A program made the translations under genes and the position numbers. A stretch of 35,707 nt of DNA from Candidatus Pantoea gossypiicola. Its GTDB lineage: Bacteria; Pseudomonadota; Gammaproteobacteria; Enterobacterales; Enterobacteriaceae. The stretch is taken from contig NZ_VWVM01000027.1 in the NCBI RefSeq assembly GCF_008632075.1, positions 1 through 35,707 of the forward strand, in the 5' to 3' direction. The notes beneath the pieces are model-generated. The model was not told where the DNA came from and ran no database searches. It saw only the letters and a program-made list of their open reading frames with translations. The stretch's first letter is position 1, and every line of letters begins with the position of its first letter. Below, piece after piece: positions 6,081 through 13,383 of this stretch.

Positions 6081-6144
6081 GTCCTCCTGCGCTTATTCTG
6101 CGCAGAAAGAGCATATACGGAATGTGTTGAGTTTTTCCGGGCAT
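6073..6144 (-). CDS. RepA leader peptide (translational coupling)
   Basis: A 23-codon ORF, MPGKTQHIPYMLF...GGHV, whose TGA lies inside the repA start region (ATGTCTGA), overlapping repA by 8 bases. GGGGAG lies about 8 bases before its ATG. In IncI/IncB/IncL-type replicons, ribosomes translating such a leader unfold the structure that hides the initiator ribosome site. Here CTGCGC/GCGCAG (6087-6105) forms a hairpin that takes in part of the repA Shine-Dalgarno. The sequence layout is clear; the mechanism is inferred from the family. Confidence 0.75.
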   Translation of the reverse strand: MPGKTQHIPYMLFLRRISAGGHV

Positions 6145-6154
6145 TAGTTATACT
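6127..6154 (+). promoter_or_regulatory. Promoter of the antisense RNA
   Basis: TTGAGT (6127-6132), 16-bp spacer, TATACT (6149-6154) on the plus strand, opposite the repA leader. The predicted start is near 6161. Confidence 0.65.
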
Positions 6155-6160
6155 CCCCTT

Positions 6161-6248
6161 CAGGTAGCAGAATACCTGAAGGTTGTTGTGATAGCCCCGT
6201 TAATCTTTCCTCGCCGGCCAAAGTGAAGAGAAGATTATCGGGGTTTTT
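6161..6248 (+). ncRNA. Antisense RNA controlling repA (RNAI/CopA-type)
   Basis: A predicted transcript of about 85-90 nt complementary to the repA leader. It has a first stem-loop (CAGGTA/TACCTG, 6161-6178), then a long stem-loop CCCCG-T-TAATCTT ... AAGATTA-T-CGGGG (6195-6243) with an apical loop containing CGCCGGCCAAAG, ending in TTTTT. A stem-loop followed by U residues is the standard rho-independent end of RNAI of IncB/IncI plasmids and CopA of IncFII. Its target is the mirror-image leader hairpin; pairing would stop leader translation and so repA. The promoter, hairpin and terminator all fit. The size and start are estimates. Confidence 0.75.
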
Positions 6249-6577
6249 CCTTTTCTGGCTCCAAATAATTTTTTAGAACCAGCCCCGGCCACTTAACGGT
6301 GTGGCCAACCATGAAATTTTCAGAGACAAAGCTAATTACTGATATGCTTTAGCACATCCCGACACATAATTTCACTTCAAAGTGAAGTGTCACCACAGAT
6401 ACGAAATATAACCCTAAAGCACACGAAGATCCACCAGCAAACAAGCCTTAGTCCTTCGTTTCGGTTAGATTTTGCTCTTTAAGCAGTAACTGCCTGATAC
6501 TCAAGCCCCGTATCATCCTTCAGATTCCACAAGCGAACAAGCAAAAGATCCTGGATCCTTGAAAGGATCCAAAGATT
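6249..6577 (-). promoter_or_regulatory. repA upstream region with leader hairpins
   Basis: No gene. Minus-strand structure includes GGCCAC/GTGGCC (6287-6306), a CTGGTTC/GAGCCAG stem around an A-rich loop (about 6257-6283), and a 16-bp palindrome TTCACTT-CA-AAGTGAA at 6371-6386. A further inverted repeat GATAC/GTATC lies near 6496-6513. The repA promoter must lie in this stretch, but no convincing -35/-10 pair stands out. Confidence 0.45.
6552..6571 (-). terminator. Hairpin after tail fibre assembly gene
   Basis: TGGATCCTT-GA-AAGGATCCA, a perfect 9-bp stem a few bases past the stop of the last tail gene, with TTTTG further on in the minus strand. It probably separates the late tail operon from the repA leader. 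Confidence 0.6.
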
Positions 6578-7126
6578 TTACGCTATCGGCTTCTCCGGCC
6601 AGACAATCGCGTTATATCCCGCCTCATCGTTGACGCTGCTGAGATCCACCGCCTTAAGCGCTTTGATATAGGCCATCCACTTGACCAGGCTGGCTTTGTC
6701 TTCGTCACTGATGGTGTCCAGCTGAAGCTCTGTGCGCCAGTCTGCGATAGTCGCGTTCGCTGCGGTTAGCAGATTTTGCCGCTGCGCCTCCGCTTTGGCC
6801 TGCCATTCTTCTGCTGTATATGTGCGCCGCACAATATTTTTGCCGTCAAACATCCAGTTGCCGGTGATATCGATCCCGTCAGGCACATCAGCTGCGGCGA
6901 CTTCTGCGACAGAGTTGTCTACCGGCCAGAGTGCGGAAACATCCTTACTCATCGAAATAATTACACCACCGCTGTTAAAGACTACTTTCAGCGTATCGCT
7001 CTGGAATTCTTTTTGTGATTCGTACCAGTCCCGGTCCATGTTATCTTTAAGAAACAATGTTGATTCTGGATAGCCTTCGGGAATATCTTGGCGCTGGTAA
7101 CGGGTTAAATTCTTCAATATTTGCAT
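6578..7126 (-). CDS. Tail fibre assembly protein (Tfa/caudo_TAP family)
   Basis: A 182-aa protein at the 3' end of the tail operon, directly after the fibre gene. The C-terminal half shows the family pattern: NIVRRTYTAEEWQAKAEAQR, LLTAANATIADWRTELQLD, ISDEDKASLVKWMAYIKALK and a final W-PEKP motif (NAIVWPEKPIA). The N-terminal half is the variable part matched to the fibre. It acts as a chaperone for fibre trimerisation and in some phages stays on the fibre tip. GAGAG lies 7-11 bases before the ATG. Confidence 0.9.
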   Translation of the reverse strand: MQILKNLTRYQRQDIPEGYPESTLFLKDNMDRDWYESQKEFQSDTLKVVFNSGGVIISMSKDVSALWPVDNSVAEVAAADVPDGIDITGNWMFDGKNIVRRTYTAEEWQAKAEAQRQNLLTAANATIADWRTELQLDTISDEDKASLVKWMAYIKALKAVDLSSVNDEAGYNAIVWPEKPIA

Positions 7127-7141
7127 AAAGATCTCTCTTTT

Positions 7142-8236
7142 CTAATCCTGACCAATCGTGACCCACTGCCCATTGACTGCAATCATGAGGGGGCGATAGA
7201 AAAAACCCAGCCCCGCCAGATTGGAAGTTTTGTTATTGGTGCCACCAATAACGACACATCCCGCAGGCGTGGTTTGCATCGTACCGCCGCCGCCTGTGTA
7301 ACCATTGCCTGGTCCATCCGCAATTGATGCCAGCCAGCCCATCGCCCCAAGCTTTACACTGCTTACATAATTTTGACTCACCCAAGTCTGTACTGCCCCT
7401 ACCTGTGCAGCAATCTGACCCGCTATCCAGTTATTGAGAAATCCACCCCATACAGAGCCATAGATATTGCCGTCTGTAGCTAAACGGCTGGCTCCACCTC
7501 CACTGTAAACATTGCCGCCCGCACTGAAATCATGCCCGGTTGATAGTTTACCTGTTGCAAAATCAGCAATGAGTGGGCGCAGATCGTTAAAGCCACCATG
7601 AGGATCGCCATCATTAGTGAACATCAGATACATGTTGCTACTGTCAAACCGCCAGAACGCGCCCCGGTTGCCTGCAACTAAACGATAGTTATTATCAACC
7701 GCAGACCACACCTCTCCCTCTACCTCTCCACCCGATAATGGATAGGCACCTGTCTGTGCTGCTGTAGGCGGATTCTTCTCGTAAAACAGAGCGCCCATTT
7801 GAGTAGAGTCAACCTGAGCAATCAGTTTTGTGCCACTCCAGCCCAAATAGACCTTATTATCTTTCATGCCGGTGCCACCGCCCTGCTGTACAGCAACCCA
7901 GTTACCGACCTTATCAAGCGCAAGGGCTTCCCGGGCTTTGGCAGAGTCAGTCAGATCGGACAGGTTTTTATCTTTCTGCAGCGCACCGCTAACGCGGCTG
8001 TCGTCTTCTGCAAGAAACAGGACTTTCAGCGCCGTTAGTAGCTGATTAAGTTCACCTTTTTTTAGTGTTATATTCGCGGCCTCAATAACGGCGCAAACCT
8101 CTTCCTGAAGCGCATCAAACATGTCTGCATTAAGGTCTGTAGACTGCCTGCCAGTTGACGGATCGCCATCTGTGAAGCCGTTTTTACCCTGCCCAAATTT
8201 GTCTTTCTGAGCCGTACTGGTGTCAATTCGATGCAT
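7142..8236 (-). CDS. Tail fibre protein (host recognition)
   Basis: A 364-aa protein. The N-terminus (MHRIDTSTAQKDKFGQGKNG ... STDLNADMFDALQEEVCAVIEAANI ... LNQLLTALK) is the conserved baseplate-attachment domain seen in many P2/Mu-like prophage fibres. A middle repeat-like part (LSDLTDSAKAREALALDKVGNW) is followed by glycine-rich, variable sequence (YSGGGASRLATDGNIYGSVW) and a glycine-rich tip (GNGYTGGGGTM...). It is short for a fibre. The gene overlaps the gp48-like gene by 14 bp and is followed by its assembly chaperone. No invertase or inverted alternative ends were seen, so host range switching by inversion is not supported. Confidence 0.88.
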   Translation of the reverse strand: MHRIDTSTAQKDKFGQGKNGFTDGDPSTGRQSTDLNADMFDALQEEVCAVIEAANITLKKGELNQLLTALKVLFLAEDDSRVSGALQKDKNLSDLTDSAKAREALALDKVGNWVAVQQGGGTGMKDNKVYLGWSGTKLIAQVDSTQMGALFYEKNPPTAAQTGAYPLSGGEVEGEVWSAVDNNYRLVAGNRGAFWRFDSSNMYLMFTNDGDPHGGFNDLRPLIADFATGKLSTGHDFSAGGNVYSGGGASRLATDGNIYGSVWGGFLNNWIAGQIAAQVGAVQTWVSQNYVSSVKLGAMGWLASIADGPGNGYTGGGGTMQTTPAGCVVIGGTNNKTSNLAGLGFFYRPLMIAVNGQWVTIGQD

Positions 8237-8828
8237 TTTTTTTGTACTCCGTCACTTCATCCTGCCCGTCGTATGCAAAAACAACTACGGTGTGCGACGG
8301 GCAAAGCTTGTCTATTACGCACTCAACAACGGTGTCGCCCCACGTTCGGAGCGCTTCGTTACACTTGCTGCGACACGTCATGCGCTTTACGTTCGCATTT
8401 TCTGGAATGTTGACTTTCCAGTAATAGCGCCAGTATTCGCCCCAATCCGCATCAGGGGATTTGTCATCGTTTTGGTACTGCGTGATTGTGGTCGTCGTGT
8501 ACCCCAAGGCGTCAAGCTGTCGGCGGTAAAACGCCTCATTTATCCCACCATAGCCGTTGACCTTCGCATCGAGGCGGCGCTGTCGTTGCGCCAGTGTCTG
8601 TACGCCATCCGGCGCACATGCATCAGGAAGGCCGCAAAGTGCCTCATAGCGGTCGATAAGCTCCACTGTAGAACCGGGGTCTATTTCTGTGGTTAAGTCC
8701 TGTGTGCGTTTATGTACGCGAGCCAGAGAAGGGGCTAACCCCTCCAGCAACGCGTTATCACCCTCCCATGCAGGACCTGGTGGAAGAAGGTTCACCAGCA
8801 ATCGGGTGTACTCATCCTGAAGAGCCAT
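8223..8828 (-). CDS. Mu gp48-like baseplate/tail protein (DUF2313, YmfQ-like)
   Basis: A 201-aa protein with the family signature LLPPGPAWEG near residues 14-23, LAPSLARVHKRTQDLTTEIDP, and the WRYYWKV and KCNEALRTWGDT blocks. In Mu-like phages this protein lies between gp47 (baseplate J) and the fibre and closes the wedge that carries the fibre. It starts with an ATG overlapping the stop of the gp47 gene (TGATG) and overlaps the fibre start, so translation is coupled. Confidence 0.9.
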   Translation of the reverse strand: MALQDEYTRLLVNLLPPGPAWEGDNALLEGLAPSLARVHKRTQDLTTEIDPGSTVELIDRYEALCGLPDACAPDGVQTLAQRQRRLDAKVNGYGGINEAFYRRQLDALGYTTTTITQYQNDDKSPDADWGEYWRYYWKVNIPENANVKRMTCRSKCNEALRTWGDTVVECVIDKLCPSHTVVVFAYDGQDEVTEYKKNASN

Positions 8829-9910
8829 CAGCCGTTGTCCTTCTTCTCATAAGTTACCCAAGTGATTTCACCCAATACCGGTAATTCATATTGGGAAAGC
8901 TCGATGTCGCCGGTAGGAACCTCAATTCGGTGTGCAACGTCTCCCGAAGCAAGGCTGATCGCTTCACTGAAATCAGAGTAAAAAAGTTTTTCGGATGGCT
9001 TACCGGCACGAAGAAGGAAAGATTTAAGCTCTTTCTGTGCAGCCTGACGGATAGCGGCGGTGTCTTTGGCTAACGCTATAGTCATGTCGATTTTTTTGGC
9101 CGTAGGCGCAAATATCGTTAAGCCAGAACCGGCTACCGGCGCTAACGGCAAAATGTGTTGTCGGACTGCGGCAATCAGCGTGTCATCGGGGATAGGTGAA
9201 TCAGGATTACTGGTTGCCACCATCACGCCAACAGTGCCAATGCCTGAATAGTGACGATACGTCCACGCCCGACTGATTCCGGCGATATCGGTAGCCCAGA
9301 TAACATAATCCTCATCCGCGCCGCCCTGCGGGGTGTAATACCAGCGGGCCATAATCCGTGATCGCCATTCCTCTATGCTTTCGATATCCGTACCGCCTTG
9401 CACGGTATCGGCATATCCGGTTGATGAAAGCCCGGAGACAGGCTCCAGCAGCCTCAAGGCTACCCCATCGTCCGTGTTCGCTGCTGTGCCTGCCGTCTCT
9501 GCCTCAATCGGCGCTCGCAATACCCCATCAGCAACAGTTGCATCTGCGGTCGTGGAAAATTCTGTTTGATCGTCTCGCTGAATAAGCGTTCCTGCTGGCA
9601 GAGTAATGACGTTCTGCACGCCCTCCCAGCGCACATAACCCGCCGCTGTTGTAGCCTGCTTACGTGGGACTCGTTTCAGATTACCGTGACGCACAAGCCA
9701 GCTTTCGTCGGCCTGATCGGGTAAAATATTGCGGGCCAGATAATCGAGGTATCCATAAAGCGTATGCACCGCTGCGGCCATTACTCGCGCATAAACCTCA
9801 GCATCGAGACGGCGCAACAATACGTCATCCTCAAAGCGGGTTAACAAATCACTTCTGATCGTGCTGATCAACTCAGGCAGTTCAGGACGAGAAAAATCAC
9901 TGTCAGCCAT
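8828..9910 (-). CDS. Baseplate wedge protein J-like (Mu gp47)
   Basis: A 360-aa protein of the baseplate J family: RPELPELISTIRSDL at the start, LPDQADESWLVRHGNLKRVPRK, AAGYVRWEG, the central GTAANTDDGVALRLLEPVSGL block and ESIEEWRSRIMARWYYTPQGGADEDYVIWAT. The C-terminal part (VRQHILPLAPVAGSGLTIF...) is the second typical domain. It forms the outer wedge that links sheath and fibres. It overlaps its neighbours at both ends, as in Mu. Confidence 0.95.
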   Translation of the reverse strand: MADSDFSRPELPELISTIRSDLLTRFEDDVLLRRLDAEVYARVMAAAVHTLYGYLDYLARNILPDQADESWLVRHGNLKRVPRKQATTAAGYVRWEGVQNVITLPAGTLIQRDDQTEFSTTADATVADGVLRAPIEAETAGTAANTDDGVALRLLEPVSGLSSTGYADTVQGGTDIESIEEWRSRIMARWYYTPQGGADEDYVIWATDIAGISRAWTYRHYSGIGTVGVMVATSNPDSPIPDDTLIAAVRQHILPLAPVAGSGLTIFAPTAKKIDMTIALAKDTAAIRQAAQKELKSFLLRAGKPSEKLFYSDFSEAISLASGDVAHRIEVPTGDIELSQYELPVLGEITWVTYEKKDNG

Positions 9911-10319
9911 TCAAAACTCCTTGCCAGATATCGTCAAAAATCAGAGCGTGCCTGCTGCCGTCACGCTGCCAGATAACAACGCTCAACTTCAGCGATGAAA
10001 GCCCCGTGCGTGAAACATCAATATCAATCCGGGCCGCTACGCCGTCTTCAGTCATCCAGGCAAGCGCCTGTTCGGCATAGTTCCGCGCACTGGCAACGGT
10101 GTTATTAGTAAGTTTGCTACGACTAAGCAGCCACAGGCGCGAACCAATGCGATCATTGGCTACTGTCGGGTAACTGTCGCCCCACCAGCCAAAAGGTCGC
10201 TCTGTGTCATCGTCAGGCTCAGCTCTGCGCCAGGTGAAGAGAGATATAATTACTGCTCGTGTTAAAGGGTCGGTTATGTCGCTGGAATCAGTGAGTAAGC
10301 CATCAACGTAATAAATCAT
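9903..10319 (-). CDS. Mu gp46-like baseplate protein (T4 gp25-like wedge)
   Basis: A 138-aa protein with MIYYVDGLLTD at the start, RRAEPDDDTERPFGWWGDSY and GSRLWLLSRSKLTNNT in the middle and a beta-rich end; all are hallmarks of Mu gp46 (GP46 family), the functional counterpart of the gp25/W wedge. GAGG lies about 9 bases before the ATG. It overlaps the gp47 gene by 8 bp. Confidence 0.93.
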   Translation of the reverse strand: MIYYVDGLLTDSSDITDPLTRAVIISLFTWRRAEPDDDTERPFGWWGDSYPTVANDRIGSRLWLLSRSKLTNNTVASARNYAEQALAWMTEDGVAARIDIDVSRTGLSSLKLSVVIWQRDGSRHALIFDDIWQGVLNG

Positions 10320-10327
10320 CAGTTACC

Positions 10328-10909
10328 TCAGCCCATAAGTTGACCGGGTTTCTTGGTCGTGCCGCCCGTTGAGTCCACATGATCGTGATCGTCGTATACC
10401 TCCCGGATAGCGGCCATTGTTCCTTTGCCGTCACTCATATCTTCAGCCGCTTTAGCGCTACCCGACATATCCACCAGCGGGGTATTCATGGCCGCTTTGT
10501 TAGTAGCGTTAAGCTCAATATCAGGCGCAGTAAGGCCAATTTTCTTTGTTGCGGTGACTTTCAGCTCCCCCGTGGACATTTCGATAACATTTCCGCGCTT
10601 CAGCACTATGCTGTCGCCCTCGTCGGTATAAATGGCTACCTCACCCTGTTTAAGCCCTTTAAGCCGGTAGCGGCGGTCTCCTACGGCCAGCACAACACCA
10701 TGAGAGCGATCCCCTCCCGGAAACAGAATTACAGCCTCTGCACCGTTTTGAGGGGCAGACGTGAAGCCGTAAGATTCGAGGTGCTCCACATTTTCTTTAA
10801 GCGAACCGGCCAGCATCTTCACCCCAACCATCTGACACTTCTTAGCTGTATCGAGGCCAGTTATCACGACGCGGGAAACGATGTTCGCTATGCTGCTTCT
10901 TATGCTCAA
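10328..10909 (-). CDS. Baseplate central spike (Mu gp45, gpV-like)
   Basis: A 193-aa protein of the Mu gp45 baseplate family: N-terminal helix, then an OB-fold-like segment (VEHLESYGFTSAPQNGAEAV, ILFPGGDRSHGVVLAVGDRR) and a C-terminal beta-helix (TGELKVTATKKIGLTAPDIE, LNATNKAAMNTPLVDMSG) that forms the needle. The end DDHDHVDSTGGTTKKPGQLM has the HxH motif that binds a metal at the tip in P2/Mu spikes (family knowledge). It starts at TTG overlapping the stop of the gp44-like gene, with GGAGG about 10 bases upstream. Confidence 0.92.
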   Translation of the reverse strand: MSIRSSIANIVSRVVITGLDTAKKCQMVGVKMLAGSLKENVEHLESYGFTSAPQNGAEAVILFPGGDRSHGVVLAVGDRRYRLKGLKQGEVAIYTDEGDSIVLKRGNVIEMSTGELKVTATKKIGLTAPDIELNATNKAAMNTPLVDMSGSAKAAEDMSDGKGTMAAIREVYDDHDHVDSTGGTTKKPGQLMG

Positions 10910-11970
10910 AATGAATCGTCCTCCTGCTTTTTATGCTTTTTGAGTTTCGGCGGTTTGGGCAGGTACGCATCAGCAGGGCCAACCCTCAGCTCTGAAAGCG
11001 TGCCACTCTGGTTCAGGGTGTAGGTGACTTCAGCGATAACCATTTCGCGGTTGTTAAAGCCCAAAACGGGGTCGTACACAATAACGCGCATGTTCGGACG
11101 CCATAGATCGCCACCACCCTGACGCCAGCCCTGTACGGTGTAAGTCGTTTCGTCAGTTTTGGCCGCACGTTGCTTTGCCTCAAATTCGCATCGATATTTG
11201 CAGGTCGCGGTTGTCGCCATGCCGGTTTGCTGTATCTGGTGTGGACGGTAACGCCCTACAGCTGCGTCTCTGGATGTGTTCTTAATGGCCGCAATCGTAG
11301 CCTCTCCAAAATCATCATCGTTCCCGGCTCGCTGGCCGCTTACCTGATAATCAGAGAAACGCTCACGAATACTACGTTCGGTATCACAGGACAGGATGTT
11401 ATCGCCCAGCACCAGCGCCGTGCTGGCCTTGCCTGAACCTACCGTTCCAATAATCAACTGACCTTTCTCGTCGTCGTAGGCCAGCGCCTGACTCTGACCC
11501 AAAAGCCGGTTAAGAACGTCAACTACCGTTTCACCATGTTCAGGCTGCGCTTCAATAAGGGAATCGGTAGGCGCGCCATTGTCTATCACTGTGACGCCAA
11601 ACGGCTTTGCCAGCGTGGTAGCGATCTGGATGAGCGTTTTTCCTGTGTGCTGATTGGCTACTGCTGAACAGTCAATCAGGTCAGCCGTCAGACTGCGGCC
11701 AACTATCGACATTGATATTGAGGTAGCGTCATAGCGCACCGGCAACGCCTCAACCCAGCCCGTTAAAACAAGGTCTGTTCCAATCAATACCTCAACCCGG
11801 TCACCATTTTTTATTTTGGGAACGGCTTTGTTTTCGTTATCGCCAGGCCACTGGCTGGTTATCTCAACATTAAAATCCCGCGCCATGCGATCAATGCCCG
11901 CACTGATACGTATCGACGTCCAGCCGCACCATTCACGACCGTTAACACGAAGGAATACTATGTTATTCAT
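10906..11970 (-). CDS. Baseplate hub protein (Mu gp44, late-control D-like)
   Basis: A 354-aa hub protein. It shows the family pattern RVNGREWCGWTSIRISAGID, VEVLIGTDLVLTGWVEALPV, a Mu gp44-type second domain (RSLTADLIDCSAV...TLIQIATTLAKPFGVTV) and a third domain ending in RVGPADAYLPKP with a lysine-rich tail. It joins the tube end to the spike. The ATG overlaps the stop of the gp43-like gene. Confidence 0.93.
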   Translation of the reverse strand: MNNIVFLRVNGREWCGWTSIRISAGIDRMARDFNVEITSQWPGDNENKAVPKIKNGDRVEVLIGTDLVLTGWVEALPVRYDATSISMSIVGRSLTADLIDCSAVANQHTGKTLIQIATTLAKPFGVTVIDNGAPTDSLIEAQPEHGETVVDVLNRLLGQSQALAYDDEKGQLIIGTVGSGKASTALVLGDNILSCDTERSIRERFSDYQVSGQRAGNDDDFGEATIAAIKNTSRDAAVGRYRPHQIQQTGMATTATCKYRCEFEAKQRAAKTDETTYTVQGWRQGGGDLWRPNMRVIVYDPVLGFNNREMVIAEVTYTLNQSGTLSELRVGPADAYLPKPPKLKKHKKQEDDSF

Positions 11971-13310
11971 CTGACCGGCACCCTCAGTTGTTCAACAGGA
12001 ACAAAGCCCGGATGCGTGACAGTGTTACGTGTGAGTATGTCTGTCTCGCGGCTGGCATCGTCGAACCACTCAGCGGCCAGCACCAGCGCTGGCAAAACAT
12101 CTTTAGGGGTGCGCGTGACCGTCTTTTCAACCTGAGCCAGACGAGAAGCAATGTCCCGATTAACAGAGGCCCGGAGGTTTGTCAGTGATAGAAAAAGAGT
12201 GTCGTTCGTCGTTCGCAGCTGTTCTTTGTCTATCGCGTCATTGAGCGCCGTTCTGATATCACTGAGATCATCCCAAGAGACGTAATCTGCGGGTTTGCTC
12301 GTTGCTGCATCTGCGTCCAGGGCAGGATGCGTAACATTCACGATATCGGAAACGTTACGATTGATACTGCTGGCCGTACTATTACCGCTGTTTAATGAAG
12401 CAGCAGACTGTGCCGGCTGCGGAAGAAGCGCGACCGTTCGGGCCGCTTCGCTGATCGCTGTCGTTCGCACTGTTGCAGCAACAAGATTACTTAGCGACTT
12501 TTGCGTTTTTTGTGTGCCTGAATCGTTACCCCATACGCCACGGGGCGACAGGCCGCTATCCAGTGTTACGCCGGAGAACGTCTGGATCATCGTCGTCAGG
12601 TCTTTAGAGTCACCAGAGAGACGGGAACCGGTGCGCCACGCCTTTTGCAGTGCCTGAACAAAGTCATTTGAAGTGCTGGGCGGGCTAAGAAGAACAGATA
12701 AATCACCCTGCATTAAACGCATCGCTGCCGTTACGCCGGAATCGATCATCTGAAAAGTGTTCGCTACATCATTCAGCATGGCCGTAGCGTTGCTGATTAC
12801 ATCGTCCTGAATGAAATGAACAACGTCATCCAGAGAAAAGGATGAGAACATGTCACTGATCGCGCTATCCAGTGAATCAGCATCACCCGATAGCTTTTGT
12901 CCCGACGCTGCGCCAGCAGTAGGAAATGTCAGTTCGCCAGACTCAACAAAAGCGAACGAGATCCGACACATTCTCCCTTCTGTGGTGCTGTGAGTAACCC
13001 TCACTTGCCCGTCAATATTGCCCTTCATTTCTCCATAGGTCGGGTGAACAAGCGTACCGGAACCTGCCGTTTCAATCGCGGTAATCAGCTTATCCCGCTG
13101 ATCAATATAATTTTCCCCGATAATATAGGCATTAATATTGAAACGTCTGGTTGCGCGGCCTAAGTCTTCTGTCCAGGGCTTATCCCGGTTAGGGTATTCA
13201 TGTACCTGAACGCGTCGCCCAAACGTGCCTTCATCATCGACCATACTAAATTTAACGCCGCGCCATGAAGCAGGGCGTAACCTTGAACGCCAACCTGAAT
13301 CTACATCCAT
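11967..13310 (-). CDS. DNA circularization N-like tail protein (Mu gp43)
   Basis: A 447-aa protein. The conserved N-terminus (SGWRSRLRPASWRGVKFSMVDDEGTFGRRV split over two blocks, VHEYPNRDKPWTEDLGRATR, YIIGENYIDQRDKLITAIET, HPTYGEMKGNIDGQVRVTHS) is the DNA_circ_N family of Mu gpN/gp43. Despite the family name it is a tail/baseplate component linking the tape measure with the hub. The long C-terminal region is helical. GGAG lies about 8 bases before the ATG. A terminator lies just upstream, between it and the tape measure gene. Confidence 0.92.
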   Translation of the reverse strand: MDVDSGWRSRLRPASWRGVKFSMVDDEGTFGRRVQVHEYPNRDKPWTEDLGRATRRFNINAYIIGENYIDQRDKLITAIETAGSGTLVHPTYGEMKGNIDGQVRVTHSTTEGRMCRISFAFVESGELTFPTAGAASGQKLSGDADSLDSAISDMFSSFSLDDVVHFIQDDVISNATAMLNDVANTFQMIDSGVTAAMRLMQGDLSVLLSPPSTSNDFVQALQKAWRTGSRLSGDSKDLTTMIQTFSGVTLDSGLSPRGVWGNDSGTQKTQKSLSNLVAATVRTTAISEAARTVALLPQPAQSAASLNSGNSTASSINRNVSDIVNVTHPALDADAATSKPADYVSWDDLSDIRTALNDAIDKEQLRTTNDTLFLSLTNLRASVNRDIASRLAQVEKTVTRTPKDVLPALVLAAEWFDDASRETDILTRNTVTHPGFVPVEQLRVPVR

Positions 13311-13324
13311 AAATTATCTCCAAT

Positions 13325-13349
13325 AATAAACCCGCAATGCGGGTTTATT
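13325..13349 (-). terminator. Terminator between tape measure and gp43-like genes
   Basis: AATAAACCCGC-AAT-GCGGGTTTATT, an 11-bp perfect stem with A/T flanks on both sides. It divides the tail operon, so the baseplate genes may rely on read-through (antitermination) or on their own promoter. Confidence 0.75.
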
Positions 13350-13383
13350 TTTCGATGTAAACATTTTCATCACGACTACAGCA

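Noticed and set aside
6073..6243. Classical IncI-type pseudoknot between leader loop and repA ribosome region
   Set aside because: I could not find a convincing complementary pair near the repA Shine-Dalgarno; only the hairpins and the leader overlap are claimed.
7142..8236. Invertible tail fibre segment
   Set aside because: No Gin/Cin-type recombinase and no inverted alternative fibre end in the window.
8220..8696. 158-codon open frame on the plus strand
   Set aside because: Mirror of the gp48-like gene; cysteine- and arginine-rich random-looking translation.
10379..11023. 214-codon open frame on the plus strand
   Set aside because: It lies fully opposite the spike and hub genes, its translation has no recognisable features, and it has no ribosome site.
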